Shown in pieces: positions 1 through 10,399 of a stretch of 64,000 nt of DNA. Below the pieces are notes generated by a model. It made no database searches. It saw only the letters and a program-made list of their open reading frames with translations, and was not told the DNA's origin. The stretch spans positions 930,001-994,000 of the forward strand of contig JABWDB010000068.1 of NCBI GenBank assembly GCA_019614645.1, read 5' to 3'. This DNA comes from Stratiolaelaps scimitus. Its lineage: Eukaryota; Arthropoda; Arachnida; Mesostigmata; Laelapidae. The position numbers were made by a program, and so were the translations under genes. Position 1 is the first letter of the stretch. Every line of letters starts with the position of its first letter.

Positions 1-430
1 CGTCGAGCCTAGTATCAGCGTCGAGCCTAGTATCAGCGTCGAGCCCAGTATTGAGCCCTGCATCGAGCCCAGTATTGAGCCCAGCGTCGAGCCCAGTATT
101 GAGCCCAGCATCGAGCCCAGTATTGAGCCCAGTATTGAGCCCAGCATCGAGCCGAGCATCGAGCCCAGTATTGAGCCCAGCATCGAGCCCAGTATTGAGC
201 CCAGCGTCGAGCCCAGTATTGAGCCTAGCATTGAGTCCAGTATTGAGCCCAGCATCGAGCCCAGTATTGAGCCCAGCGTCGAGCTCAGTATTGAGGCTGG
301 TATCATTATCGATCCAAGCATCGAGCCCAGCGTCGAGCCCCGTGTCGAGCCCAACATCGAGTCAAGCATCAAGCCATCAACGAACGAGCCGAGCACCGAA
401 CGCAGTATTGAGCCCAGCGTCGAACCCAAC
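1..430 (+). repeat. 12-bp tandem repeat coding for Ser-Ile/Val-Glu-Pro
   Basis: About 35 copies of a 12-bp unit close to GAGCCCAGTATT run from the left edge to about 430 and become irregular after 300. The unit is a multiple of three, so several frames stay open. In the frame starting at base 2 the variable positions are mainly AGT/AGC (both Ser), ATT/ATC (both Ile) or GTC (Val), and CCC/CCT/CCG (all Pro), while GAG hardly changes. In the other forward frames the same changes alter residues (Ala/Val, Leu/Ser). This pattern points to frame 2 being, or having been, translated. Confidence 0.9.
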
Positions 431-640
431 GTGCAACTCGACGGTAACAACCTCGCCGACAACAACAACAGCGACCACAACAACGATAGCAATAATAATA
501 CGCCTAGTAATAACAACGCAGTAGCGGCAGCAGTAGCCATCAGTCACCAGAACAACGGCCGTCACAGCAGCAGCAGCGATAGCAGCAACGGTAGTAACCA
601 CTGCCGAGAACATCAGGCGATACAACAGGTTGGTAATTAA
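2..640 (+). CDS. Possible coding exon, SIEP repeat plus Asn/Ser-rich tail (5' partial)
   Basis: The frame is open from the left edge to a TAA at 638-640, about 212 codons. The first two thirds are the S-[I/V]-E-P tetrapeptide array. The remainder is Asn-, Ser- and Ala-rich with runs of AAC, AAT and AGC codons, typical of a disordered region. Two readings are possible: the C-terminus of an upstream gene ending at 640, or an exon of L-fucose kinase. For the second, the CAG|GTTGGT at 626-634 would end the exon in phase 0, matching the phase of the first securely identified kinase exon at 1614, although GTTGGT is a weak donor. No known domain is visible. It could also be a non-coding minisatellite that happens to lack stops. 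Confidence 0.35.
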   Translation, partial: VEPSISVEPSISVEPSIEPCIEPSIEPSVEPSIEPSIEPSIEPSIEPSIEPSIEPSIEPSIEPSIEPSVEPSIEPSIESSIEPSIEPSIEPSVELSIEAGIIIDPSIEPSVEPRVEPNIESSIKPSTNEPSTERSIEPSVEPNVQLDGNNLADNNNSDHNNDSNNNTPSNNNAVAAAVAISHQNNGRHSSSSDSSNGSNHCREHQAIQQVGN

Positions 641-1403
641 CACAATAATGATCGCACATGCAGGATCGGATGAGCAGAGAGTTAGCTAGCAATCTTGACG
701 ACATCGCTTCGACGGTATCGCGTTGGCATAATGAACATGGTGTACATCTCACGCACGTCCCATAGATTTCAATGTTCTCGGTCCAAGGTAGATACCTGAT
801 TATCCCTCGGGGGGGAGGGGGGGGGTGTCGATACGAATGTTCATATGGCAGAAAAACTTGCGGGACTATGCTTCAATTTCAAGACGTATTTCACAACATT
901 GAACTCTTCTGTGTATCTATGTGTGAGTGAAGAATAACGTAATATTTATGAGCACAGTACGTCGTGTTCATTTGAATAAACATACTTGACCATCTAAGCC
1001 ACACGCACACACATACACACGCATTTCCAGAGGGGGGTCTCAAAATGTTACGCAGTCGCGTGGACGGCTAAGCAACGTATCGTGAACGTAACCTGCGGTG
1101 ACCATTTATGAACAGTTCCTCTCCCTAAGATAGATACCTACGGCAAAATTGTATTTGAACATGAGGAGGAAAATGATTGATTAGGAACGATAAAAATTAA
1201 CGGACCGCAGGCAGAATCGAAGAAGAGAAAAAGGGAAGATACATAGCGAAAAAGGTGTAGTTTCATAATCGGTAAACGTTGGTATTTTATACCCGTTGCC
1301 AATAGCCAGCGGTTACGTAGAGCCCTGTCACATGCCGCTCAGTCTTAAGGAACACCCTAATTCCCATATATAATTAAAAAAAATAAATTAAAAAAAAATA
1401 ATA

Positions 1404-1452
<49 letters not shown>

Positions 1453-1613
1453 TAGTGATTTTCCCGTAACGATAAGTGCAGTAATTTTATCATGTTGTTG
1501 TAATGTTTGCATTTTCTTTCTCGTTCTTGTTTGCGAGATTCTCTGCTCTCGTTAGCCAAGTGTCGATTGGTGCTAACGATCATTTTATTGCTGGCGATCT
1601 CGGTGTTTTCTAG
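641..1613. other. Gene-free stretch, probable intron or intergenic DNA
   Basis: No coding exon is visible. The stretch holds a G-run at 808-825, a compound microsatellite of TA repeats (about 1404-1426) then GA repeats (1427-1452), and at its end a good 3' splice site (GTGTTTTCTAG, last base 1613) in front of the first kinase exon. Confidence 0.6.
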
Positions 1614-1788
1614 ATAAAAAGCATTGATTTAGGAAATGGTTTTGTGAGCGCAAGCAGACTGCTCGGTGTTCTGCCCTTGCCGCAAAAGCTGGAACTTTCA
1701 CCGGGGGAGCTCGATCCAAATCTCAAAGAGTCAATAAGGAAGGATGTCGTCAAAACTCTCGACACACTCCAAATTATCAAAGACCATG
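1614..1788 (+). CDS. FCSK exon a, linker before the GHMP domain
   Basis: Acceptor TTTTCTAG precedes 1614 and donor GTAAGA starts at 1789. It encodes 58 codons plus one base, including [17 protein letters not shown], and joins the next exon to form an Asp codon. The sequence is the poorly conserved linker between the two halves of the enzyme, so the exact 5' boundary is less certain than the rest. Confidence 0.8.
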
Positions 1789-3606
1789 GTAAGAGTTTAT
1801 CACGATCGTCGGTTGTATGTCCCAGCTGCTCCGTCTTGAGACTGTGGGTTTCATTCGAGTTTCGGTCATATTTCCCTTCGGTGCTGGACATAGTATGGAT
1901 TTCCTCTTGTTTATCTCACTTATCTTAAGTATATTATTATAAATTATTATTATTATACATATTATTATTTTACCTGAAAGTATATCGAATGCTTTTATCT
2001 ATATTTACATTTATTGTCGTTACTGGTCTGAATATGAATATATATATATATATATATATAACTATGAATATATACTATAATATGCATTCGTCGCCGACAA
2101 CCCACTAGGTTATTCGTAGAGATTGCCAATTATAGCTGTCAATAAGGAGATATCTCTATTAATAAGATGCCGTTATCGCTGTTATTGTTGTTATTCATAT
2201 TGCTGTTTGTTGCTACTGTTGTTGTTGTTGTTGTCGTTGTTGTTGTTGCTGCGATGTAGACTTTGTGCCGATGCTGGACTGTTTATGGGCAGAAGCTCGC
2301 TGCCCAGCCCGGATTGATCTCTACGGAGGATGGACGGATACCCCGCCAGTGTGCTATGAAATGGGAGGTTCTGTGGTATGAACATGAATCGATAGCTCGA
2401 TTCTAAAATTTAGAAAATTTCGCTGTAGACGCTTTTGTTTGTCCAGGATAAGTTTAGTTTCAAAAGTCCATGCGATCCCGCCGTGCTCGTGAATGCCCCG
2501 AACTCGGCAACTCTTGAGCAAGGTAACGGTATCTATGTATATTATCGGTAAAGTGACCCCCCCTCCCTTTACGAATATTGTCGTATAATGAGATGGGGCC
2601 ACGTTCAGCCGATTCTAGAGGATGGAAGTATGAATAATCATTTCTTAAGGCCACTAGAACGGGTGCAAAGGGAACCTATCAATGCTGTATTGGTTGTGTA
2701 TAGGGCTCGTCATCCTAGTCCACACTTGACTATATTGTCGATGTCGATTAAGCGTTGTAGATACCTACCACGGTGATGTCGTACCTGCATTCATTTACGA
2801 AATCGTTGTAAAGAGTCGCTGAGTTAGAGATTTCATTGATCTCGTCTTGATCAGCATGATTCGCTTGTAAATGCCCCTGCAGGTAATTGTTCGATTCAAG
2901 CGGGAGGCCTATATGATTTTTAATGGTTGCTGTGAAAACCCCATTTCTAGGTTAATATGGCAGTCCTGGTAGATGGAGTCCACCCGATTTCTGCTAAAGC
3001 CCGCCTCACCTCGCAACACTCGATAATACGATTCACATTGATAGAGAAAAATTTGTCTGAGAAGGTTGTTCTTGTCGAGAACATGCAGCAACTTTTGGAT
3101 TTCCTCAACCCTCTAAGTGAGGGAGCACTCCTCAAGGTGAGTCCATCCGCTGCGGTCGTACAGTGAGCTAGAGTACAAGTTTCACTAATGCCCATGATTT
3201 GATATGGTAGATTCTGCTACGATCGATGAGTGACGCCATAGCTCAATGTAAATGCTCGCTTGTTTAAGCGATTACAAAATTTAGGTCGACATTTATTGAT
3301 TAGGATCCATTGTAAAATGAATCGTTTACGTTACCGAACACGAAACTCGATCATTTCGTCGAAATTCGAACGCCCGCTCGACTCCACCACAGGAGGACTT
3401 CCCTAAGCTACTGTTCTCACTTCTCGTTGCTCTGATTGACTTCCATGGCATCGGCGGTTGGCGTCGCGCAGGCTTGCGTCATAGCTTGTGGAATACTGAA
3501 GCCTGACCGAGACCTGTCGGTGCAGCTTAAGGAAGAATTTGGTGGGGGATTAGACATTGTGTCCGCGTCGCATCTTCCACACGGCAGCGGACTTGGTAAG
3601 GAAATC

Positions 3607-3637
<31 letters not shown>

Positions 3638-6389
3638 CACAAAGCCAAAACCCAACGTTATTAAAAGAATAAAGATTTTCTACCGATCTCGACCGGTCGA
3701 CGCCGAAGATGATAACGGTAAAAAAGGGGCAAAAATATATATATATATATTTGCTGAGTGAGTGCCATGTGTGGTCAGTCGCCAGAGACCCCATCACTCT
3801 GAAGTCTACAGGTGATGCTGCCGCATGAAGCTGCTGATAGCAGTATGGGTGATGAATTCTTCAAACTAAGCATGGTTCGCAGATTCTTTGCGTTAACATG
3901 GTAATGACCTACTTAGCCGCTAAAGCATCAGTGCATTCGAGATCGCGCACACCGAACGCATAAATCATGTCTACGTCTCGAGAGCGGCTCGACTGCCAAG
4001 TCTTAAAAAACAATCGAATTAAATTGAATCTGTGACAGTTATAGTTCACATCATATGCCTCTCCTTGAGAGTCCAATTTCAGATACTCGAAATGTTAATG
4101 TATCCTCAGCGTAATCACTATTTACAGTCTAGTGTGCTAATAATATCAATAATTATAACCGCTGTGCATTGTTATTAAGGCCATCTTCATTGTTCCCAAA
4201 CGTTTCTTGCTTCCCTATTGTAGCACACGGCATTAATTAACGCACGAATAATTATTAATAACGCGCGCTATCCGCAACTGTACGGGCAAATCCAAACTAT
4301 ATTGTATTCCTTAGAATAAAATTAGGTTTTATCAAAAATAAAATGTCAACATTTGCAGGTCATTGTATCTCGACGGGATTTTCTTCTATGCGCTTATTTC
4401 CAAATCACCTCCCCAAATTGTTACAGATCTTCAAGTATACTCAAGATTCTATACGACATACCCACAGATTCGATACGGCCAATTCAGTCAAATTTATAAG
4501 AAAATGAACGGGTATTTTTAAGTCAATCCGCACTATATTAATCCAATGTCTAATGAGTTGGTTTTTTTCTTCGGAATTTTGCCCTTCATAATTTTCAGGT
4601 ACCAGTAGCATTCTGGCAAGTGCCATTTGTGCCGCTGTGTGGACGGCGACCGGTCGCCTCTACGATCGGAACTGTCTCTTACACGTAGGTGTTTGAATTT
4701 GAGGTTAGGTGTAGGTCAATGTTGATTTTAGGTTTCAGCTTATCATCATTTATTCTGAACCTTATATATATATATATATGTATATTAAATTCGACAATTG
4801 AGGGGAGCAGTCAACCAAAGGGTGGCAAATCATGCCTCTATTAAATAAATAGCCTGTTTTGAATTTTAGCTATTGTATTAATATTGTAATCAATTAACTT
4901 GTGACGCTAATTGATTCTATCGCCTCAGGTGGTTCTGGCAGTGGAGCAGCTTTTGACGACCGGCGGCGGATGGCAAGATCAGGTCGGGGGAATTATTGGA
5001 GGACTCAAGAGAGGTTTCACAAGGCCCGGCCTCCCTCTCCGGGTTCGATGGGAGCCGCTGCCTGTCGAGGATGCCTTTCAGGAGCTTATTGAACATCATT
5101 TTGTTCTCATTTACACTGGCAAGGTGCGACATGATGTGGATCAATTTCCGCTTTTTGAGAGAATTTTTTTTGTTTGGGATTACAGTCATTTGACCGAACC
5201 TGGTGAAGTAATAAGGGTTCTACCTTATATTGAATAACGAGAATATGCTAATAACAAATCTGAAATGCTCAAAGCTCATCTCAGCGTTATCTAAAAATGG
5301 GTATACAATATGCAATAGAATATACAGTCTCCTTCATGTTGAGCCTGCATACTTTATGATGAAAATACAAATTTATTCAAGGAACAAAATAATCGTATAT
5401 ATCGTACCCAAATAAAATATAATAGCAATGATGACACTAATTAACCCATGGTAGGTGATCTAAAACGACTTAATCAATGCGTAATTCGGTGTGATACCGC
5501 TCTCAATCATATCAGCTTGCTACCGGTACGAAGCCGACAAACGAACAAACATCTAACATGTCCCTCTTCTTTGTGGACATTCTAGGTGCGACTAGCACGC
5601 AATATCCTAGACGTGGTTCTCTCTCGATGGCATTCGAATTGTCCGGCTATGCATGACGCGTTTCGGCGTCTGCACACAGGCTCGATGCAAATGCAGGGCG
5701 CTGTAAAGATGCGCGATCTTGGCACGATGGCTCGCCTCCTAAGCGACTATTGGCAGCTGAAGAAAAAACTCGCTGAAGGGAGCGAACCGCCTGAGGTACG
5801 ATACGGTACGAAAGTCCGTGCTCGCACGGGAAAGGCCTGTAGGTGTACATTCGTTAACAAGGGCAGTGATCAACGGGACGGGATCGTTTCCACATATACA
5901 ACACACGTGTTATATGTTATGTTCCAACCGCCATTGTCACCCGGTTGTTCCCACACGTCCGCTAGTCATTAACAACGCTACAATGGCCATGCACTGTGCA
6001 ATAAATAGCACTGAGTGGAGAATGCAGTGTGCCTTCTCGATTGTCAGGGTAATCATGTGCTTATGATAGACGTAGTTGTGAGGAGGGGGCGGGGGGCAAA
6101 TGGAAGATGATTTCCTGTAACGTACCACTCTCGTCGTGTTCGATGTTGATTCCAGGTTGGTCAGGTCATTCGAGCTATTGAACCCCTCTGCCTCGGCTAC
6201 TCGCTACTGGGTGCCGGTGGGGGCGGCTTTCTAGTTGCGATTACGGCCGCTCCGGATGCTCATCGGCTGATTCTGCACGAGTTGACGGCCAAGCGACAGA
6301 GCCAGTTCGACGGCGTCTCCGTTCACCGGGTGACCATGGACACCCGGGGCATACTTGTGTACCGGGGCAGCGCATCGGTTCGAGTGTGA
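1614..6389 (+). CDS. L-fucose kinase, C-terminal GHMP-kinase half (8 exons, 5' partial)
   Basis: Fucokinase phosphorylates free L-fucose to L-fucose-1-phosphate with ATP in the cytosol, the first step of the salvage route to GDP-fucose. Exons are 1614-1788, 2260-2375, 2951-3136, 3472-3595, 4599-4684, 4929-5123, 5586-5795 and 6156-6389. Together they give 1326 nt, or 441 codons plus TGA, with every junction phase agreeing and every intron GT-AG. All GHMP motifs are present: motif 1 [15 protein letters not shown] (residues 74-88 of the fragment), the glycine-rich ATP loop [16 protein letters not shown] (194-209), [10 protein letters not shown] (241-250), and motif 3 [13 protein letters not shown] (381-393). 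Order and spacing match animal FCSK, whose full length is about 1,080 residues, so the N-terminal half lies left of the window. No frameshift or lost motif is seen, so the gene looks functional. Confidence 0.96.
2260..2375 (+). CDS. FCSK exon b, GHMP motif 1
   Basis: Acceptor GATGTAG ends at 2259 and donor GTATGA starts at 2376. A TTG/TTA-rich tract at about 2170-2250 serves as the pyrimidine-rich stretch. It encodes [20 protein letters not shown] and onward, the start of the GHMP fold, and matches the motif seen in vertebrate fucokinases. Confidence 0.95.
2951..3136 (+). CDS. FCSK exon c
   Basis: It is bounded by CATTTCTAG and GTGAGT and is exactly 62 codons, phase 0 at both ends. It encodes the [19 protein letters not shown] segment that follows motif 1 and ends in GALLK before the helix beginning ACVIACGIL in the next exon. 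Confidence 0.95.
3472..3595 (+). CDS. FCSK exon d, ATP-loop first half
   Basis: It starts after GTCGCGCAG and ends at donor GTAAGG (3596). Forty-one codons plus one base encode [10 protein letters not shown] and onward to the first part of the ATP loop (SHLPHGSGL plus the first base of Gly). An upstream in-frame TGA at 3430 rules out a longer exon. A GT microsatellite starts about 11 nt inside the following intron. Confidence 0.94.
4599..4684 (+). CDS. FCSK exon e, ATP-loop second half
   Basis: Acceptor ATTTTCAG and donor GTAGGT (4685) flank it. Two bases complete the Gly codon, followed by 28 codons reading [19 protein letters not shown] and onward, the Ser-rich end of the GHMP ATP loop and its helix. 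An intron inside the most conserved motif is notable, but phase and sequence are unambiguous. Confidence 0.96.
4929..5123 (+). CDS. FCSK exon f, [10 protein letters not shown] motif
   Basis: Acceptor CGCCTCAG precedes it. Sixty-five codons encode the highly conserved [14 protein letters not shown] block and end in IYTGK. The donor GTGCGA (5124) is unusual. If the intron is retained the frame stays open to a stop ending at 5237, adding 37 unrelated residues and losing motif 3. Confidence 0.96.
5586..5795 (+). CDS. FCSK exon g
   Basis: Acceptor CATTCTAG and donor GTACGA (5796) bound 70 codons, phase 0 on both sides. It encodes [18 protein letters not shown] and the following helical region, which corresponds to the segment after YTGK in vertebrate fucokinases. 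Confidence 0.95.
6156..6389 (+). CDS. FCSK terminal exon, GHMP motif 3 and stop
   Basis: Acceptor GATTCCAG precedes it. Seventy-seven codons and TGA (6387-6389) encode [13 protein letters not shown], the C-terminal GHMP motif, and a closing strand [14 protein letters not shown]. The short tail after it (SASVRV) varies between species. Confidence 0.96.
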   Translation, partial: VGQVIRAIEPLCLGYSLLGAGGGGFLVAITAAPDAHRLILHELTAKRQSQFDGVSVHRVTMDTRGILVYRGSASVRV

Positions 6390-7137
6390 TCGGCCAGCTT
6401 ATCGAGTCGAACGCCTCTCGTCATAGCGAGATATCGCTCTGCGAGCGATGGAAGCCTCATCGATGGAGACCTCGGGGGATAACGTCATCGAATCATAGAA
6501 ACACGCATTGTGTTCCCGTACGAGCGAACTGTTTGTTCAACCAGTTGAACTCGACCAAGAAGTGGCTCGATAAAGAAGTGGACTACTGGGAGATGAACCT
6601 GGGCAGGTGGATTTCACGAGGGAGAGAGAGAGAGAGCAAAGAAATCATTCCAGGACAAAGTGATATTCCGCCGTCCCGAGGCGAATTCGCTGTTTGATGT
6701 ACGGGTCCTGGCTACGACGTGAGACGAGAGAGATTTTTATCCATTCACTCATCGAGGAGAGAGAGAGAGCTTCGCCGAGAGACGCGGCTTGGCCCATAAT
6801 GTTCCTAACCAAAGCTGATGGCATTAGACGACATCGGGAAGATGTCAGAAAATTTATGTACGACCTTCAATCATTGTTGTGTAAATATTCCGTTATACTT
6901 TATACGATGTCGCCACTGGAAGTTAACGGTCGTAATCATATATTAGTGATGATGATTGCTCGATGTAGGAGGGCTGCCAAACACTATTAGGCAGGAACCC
7001 ACTGACGCGTCCTTCAGTGAACCGATGATGGAGGATCGTATACGACCGTTTTGTTAGGGCTCAAAGTGTCTATCATGGCGAGTATTATAAACGAAGTAAC
7101 ACAGACTTTGGCGAGGGCGTACGAGAAGATCTGACCC

Positions 7138-7168
<31 letters not shown>

Positions 7169-7428
7169 CGATTGTGACATATAATAACCGTGTTATATAA
7201 CACCTTTAATTTTAAAGAGATTTGTCTTTATGTTGACTATTTTCGATAATGATCGTAAACTCTGCCCGGAGAGTGCTCAGTTGTAGTGTGCATATTACAG
7301 ACGTCGAGGCACCAAATTCGCCTACTTAGCCCAGTTGAGGATTTAAACATACTAGATATAAATATTAGGTTTTAATTGGGCTCGTCAATACGCTGTGTAC
7401 GTTCACTGTACGATGTTATACAAGCAAG
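6390..7428. other. FCSK 3' flank
   Basis: This probably begins with the FCSK 3' UTR, but no AATAAA is visible in it. It contains short GA tracts and a (TTA)n array at about 7138-7168. A frame at about 6526-6604 reads NCLFNQLNSTKKWLDKE and VDYWEMNLGR with ordinary-looking codons, but has no convincing splice sites in a phase that fits neighbouring exons, so I do not call it. Confidence 0.5.
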
Positions 7429-8260
7429 GTACCGCAACAACTGGCAGCCTTTTTACAGAAAGCCTTGTACGACACTGGCTACCCTTATGGGACTAAACGA
7501 TATCTGCCCATCGAATTACCGGCAGTAAGCACCCTCGGGAGGCGGTCTTGTTGTGCCGAGAGGTTGCCGCTCCTAGAAAGAAAATTCTGTCTAATCAAAG
7601 TCTTTGACGCCGGCGTATTCCCGTTGAGTGTACATACACCCACGCAATTTTCTATAATATGCAAAAATTTGTACACAAAATGTATGTAAATTCCCCAACC
7701 AAAAAAAAAATGCGCGCCTTTGTGGAATTCATATCTTGTTGTTGGCCCCTGCGTTAGTAAATAGCATCGTTATTAATAAGGTAGATTTGACAGTGACTCA
7801 TACGATGGTTTGCGACACCGTATAGCTAGGAATGGAGGAATATAAGTTAAGCAACTGAACAACATACATCTATTTACTTTGCTGGGCCCGGCCCAGAAAC
7901 GGATTTTATAAATAATTTATGATTAATTTATTATTTTTGATGTTAGTAACTTATAAATAAACAACGAAATAAATGGCGATTCCTCAATTCACGCCGTGAT
8001 CATATGGCTGTACTTCAAACCGTCTCAATGTTGGTGGCTGCTTTTCTGTGATGCCACTGACTCGCATTTCCACTTCTGGAGTCTCTGGACACCTGATAAA
8101 GTCTTGTGAGAGTCGTGCTGAAAACTATGAGTCACACAAAGACACCAAAAAGGATATTATTTTTCAGGCGCAACTGAAAATTGACGACGGAGCTCGGACC
8201 ACCGCCGGGCTTCCCTCGCAGGCATTGTCTGACACTGTTCGGATATCGTTGTCAGTTTGA
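7429..8260 (+). CDS. Putative 3' end of an unrecognised gene (exons 7429-7524 and 8168-8260)
   Basis: The first exon follows CAAGCAAG and ends at a strong donor GTAAGC (7525). Its 32 codons include VPQQLAAFLQKALYDTGYPY and GTKRYLPIELPA. The second follows a strong acceptor TTATTTTTCAG (last base 8167) and has 30 codons, including GARTTAGLPSQALSDTVR and ending ISLSV before TGA. Both junctions are phase 0, so they join without adjustment. Residue composition is that of a globular protein, not of random translation. I do not recognise the family, and no initiator exon is evident between it and the FCSK stop at 6389. Chance open frames of this size are common here, so the case rests on the paired splice sites and matching phase. 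Confidence 0.4.
7956..7973 (+). terminator. Two AATAAA poly(A) signal candidates
   Basis: AATAAA occurs at 7956-7961 and 7968-7973 in AT-rich DNA. They could serve a long FCSK 3' UTR, although they would then lie inside the intron of the putative downstream gene. Confidence 0.25.
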
Positions 8261-9355
8261 ACGTGTCCCAGCAGTAACGCCTAAGGGTCACAATGGCACC
8301 GATATGTATCCTCGCGTTCCGGATACCGCACCACCTGTGTTTCTCGCTCTCATAGCTTACCCTCGGCTGAATGTTCTCATGGCAGGGCCTTTCAGCATTG
8401 CGTCAATATGCACGCACCGTTTCAGCAGTACGGACCTAGCATACGAGTTTCCGTGGTTTGCCAGTTGCGTACGACGAGTTTGCTCTGCGAAAGATGCCTT
8501 AGGTCATTTGTAACCCTTATAGTTTTTTGATATCCGCAGTGATCCGTTTGCGCTGGGTACGACTACCGGGGCCACCGAAAATCGCATCACTGCTGCTCAC
8601 TTGAAAAATGCCAGATTCTGTATCTGGATGGCAGACGAAGGTGATAGAAGGATGATAGAAATGCATAATAATAATAATAATAATAATTTCCATGTATTTT
8701 CGTCGAGAGATTTCCCGGCGACCTGCTCCGACTCGGCGATTGGAGGCCGATCCACTAGTGGTGCTATGCCAATAGGACCACGCTGCTCGCATTACGCTGG
8801 CGCACGCATCTCTGCTACGTGGAAAGACGAAAATAACGGGTGAAATACGCTGCCACTGCTTACGCTCATAGCAGCAAGCGGTAATATCCATATGGCATGT
8901 AGATTGTGCTGCAAGTATATGTAATTGGCCGTGTTGTTCTGTGAGGCACGGATGCGTTACGTATCAGCCATTATACGCCGGTTTTTTCTTTTGTGCGGTT
9001 GATGAGTAATAGCCGTAGCTGTGTCCCCTGGCGAAACGGTGAACAGTTTTGTTAGGTCTGTTCTGAGTGGCCATTCGTCAACGATCGCGTAGTGATCGAT
9101 TCTGTCGCCCACACGAGTTGGCCTAAGCTCAAATGTTGTTTGATTTGATAGTTGACAATGGTATAGAAAAGGGATGTCATGACGGGTTTGTTCCACAGTC
9201 GACCAGCGACTACTCATTCTATTGTCATTGTATAAATATTGGTAGACATTCTATTATGAGTTCGCTTTGTTTGCGTTTCGCCGTTGCTGATTTCCAGCAT
9301 ATTTATGCCATGATTACCCATTAGTGGATTAGTCGACCCAAGGCAAGAAATTACC
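8261..9355. other. Gene-free stretch
   Basis: No supported gene. An (AAT)n array lies at about 8667-8688. Open frames on both strands are short and overlap one another without splice support. Confidence 0.5.
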
Positions 9356-9597
9356 CGGGTGCACCGGGCCGATTCCGTGTTTGCACTGTTTCTGCATGGC
9401 GCCAGCTCGGCTTCACGCCGGTACCTATTAAGTAGCGCAGCAAGCCCTTGGATAATTTGCATTAGACAGTTCCGATCGGCGTCGTCGATTAGTCTCTTCC
9501 TCCTCTCAACAGCCCTTCGTAGTGGTTTATCATTAAACCAGTTCAGGTAGCCGCTATCAATTTGACTGGCATAGCCATCCATCGACATCAAACGCAT
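9356..9597 (-). CDS. Putative internal or first coding exon, unrecognised
   Basis: On the minus strand an acceptor-like CGCCCTATTAG is followed directly by ATG. About 80 codons with ordinary composition follow, including YLNWFNDKPLRRAVERRK and LMQIIQGLAALLNRYRR, up to a possible donor GTAATT near 9356. Without splicing the frame continues to a stop at 9214. Several dibasic sites (RR, RRK) and Cys residues are present, but no signal peptide or known peptide motif is seen. It could be a chance open frame. Confidence 0.25.
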
Positions 9598-10348
9598 CTA
9601 ATAGGGCGAATAATTAACGAATAAGGACATTGCCACATGTAATTGTTTACATTTGTACGTAGCTTGGTGTGTGTGTGTATACATGTTGATGTTCTAAGTA
9701 CTTCATTCGTTCAATACATATTCACATGGTGGTATCAGCGATTCTATTGTATCATCTACAAGATAACTTAATTAGCTCTCGATACGCTCGCAGTCCGTTT
9801 TACTTGTTGACGTTCGTGCGTGCATAGCAACGCCTGTGACATTTGTCTCGTCGACCACCGAGAGAGTGTTGAACGCAGATGCACTAATAGTTGACGATGA
9901 CAGCTTGTGACGGTGTCTGGTCACCAGATTTATATCTAGTATGAAGTCTGGTGCAGATTAATCTGCGCTTGTTGCTGCTGCTGCTGTTGTTGTTCACAAA
10001 TAGATCACGGAGATTTGTGCCGATGATTGCCACAGCAAGCGACTACGCTGAGACGCGCTGTTGTTATCTTTAGTCAGCAATACGACGATTGCGAACGATA
10101 AGATATAAGAGTTGTGTAGTAGACGGCATCGAACGATATCCAGACAAATGTCAAAGTATGGTACAGTGAGGGGCAATTTTGGAACAATTAGGCACACATC
10201 CTATGTCGACTTTCTTAAATGCAGGTGTACTTCGTGTGGCTTCATATTATCTTGCCGGTCGTGACTTGTAAAAATTGTAGTTCCTTTAAGAAACTAATAA
10301 ATCTTTACCATCTGCTCCGAATCATCAAAGTGCTGGCAGATATCCAAA
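9598..10348. other. Gene-free stretch
   Basis: Non-coding DNA with a short GT run near 9670 and CTG/TTG repeats at about 9972-9992. No supported gene. Confidence 0.5.
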
Positions 10349-10399
10349 ATGTTGCTGGCTGTCAGGGATTCTCTCCCGTTCGATACAGCTGATCGGAAG
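10349..10399 (+). CDS. Possible first coding exon (17 codons)
   Basis: The start context CCAAAATG is close to the arthropod optimum. The 17 codons MLLAVRDSLPFDTADRK end in phase 0 at a strong donor AAG|GTAAGG (10400). There is no signal peptide. I found no partner exon downstream, so this is only a candidate. Confidence 0.2.

Noticed and set aside
1..430. CRISPR-like array
   Set aside because: The units are contiguous 12-mers without spacers and the window is eukaryotic.
6526..6604. Coding-looking frame containing STKKWLDKEVDYWEMN in the FCSK 3' flank
   Set aside because: The only donor (CAG|GTGGAT) leaves a phase that does not fit the exon at 7429, and no good acceptor precedes it.
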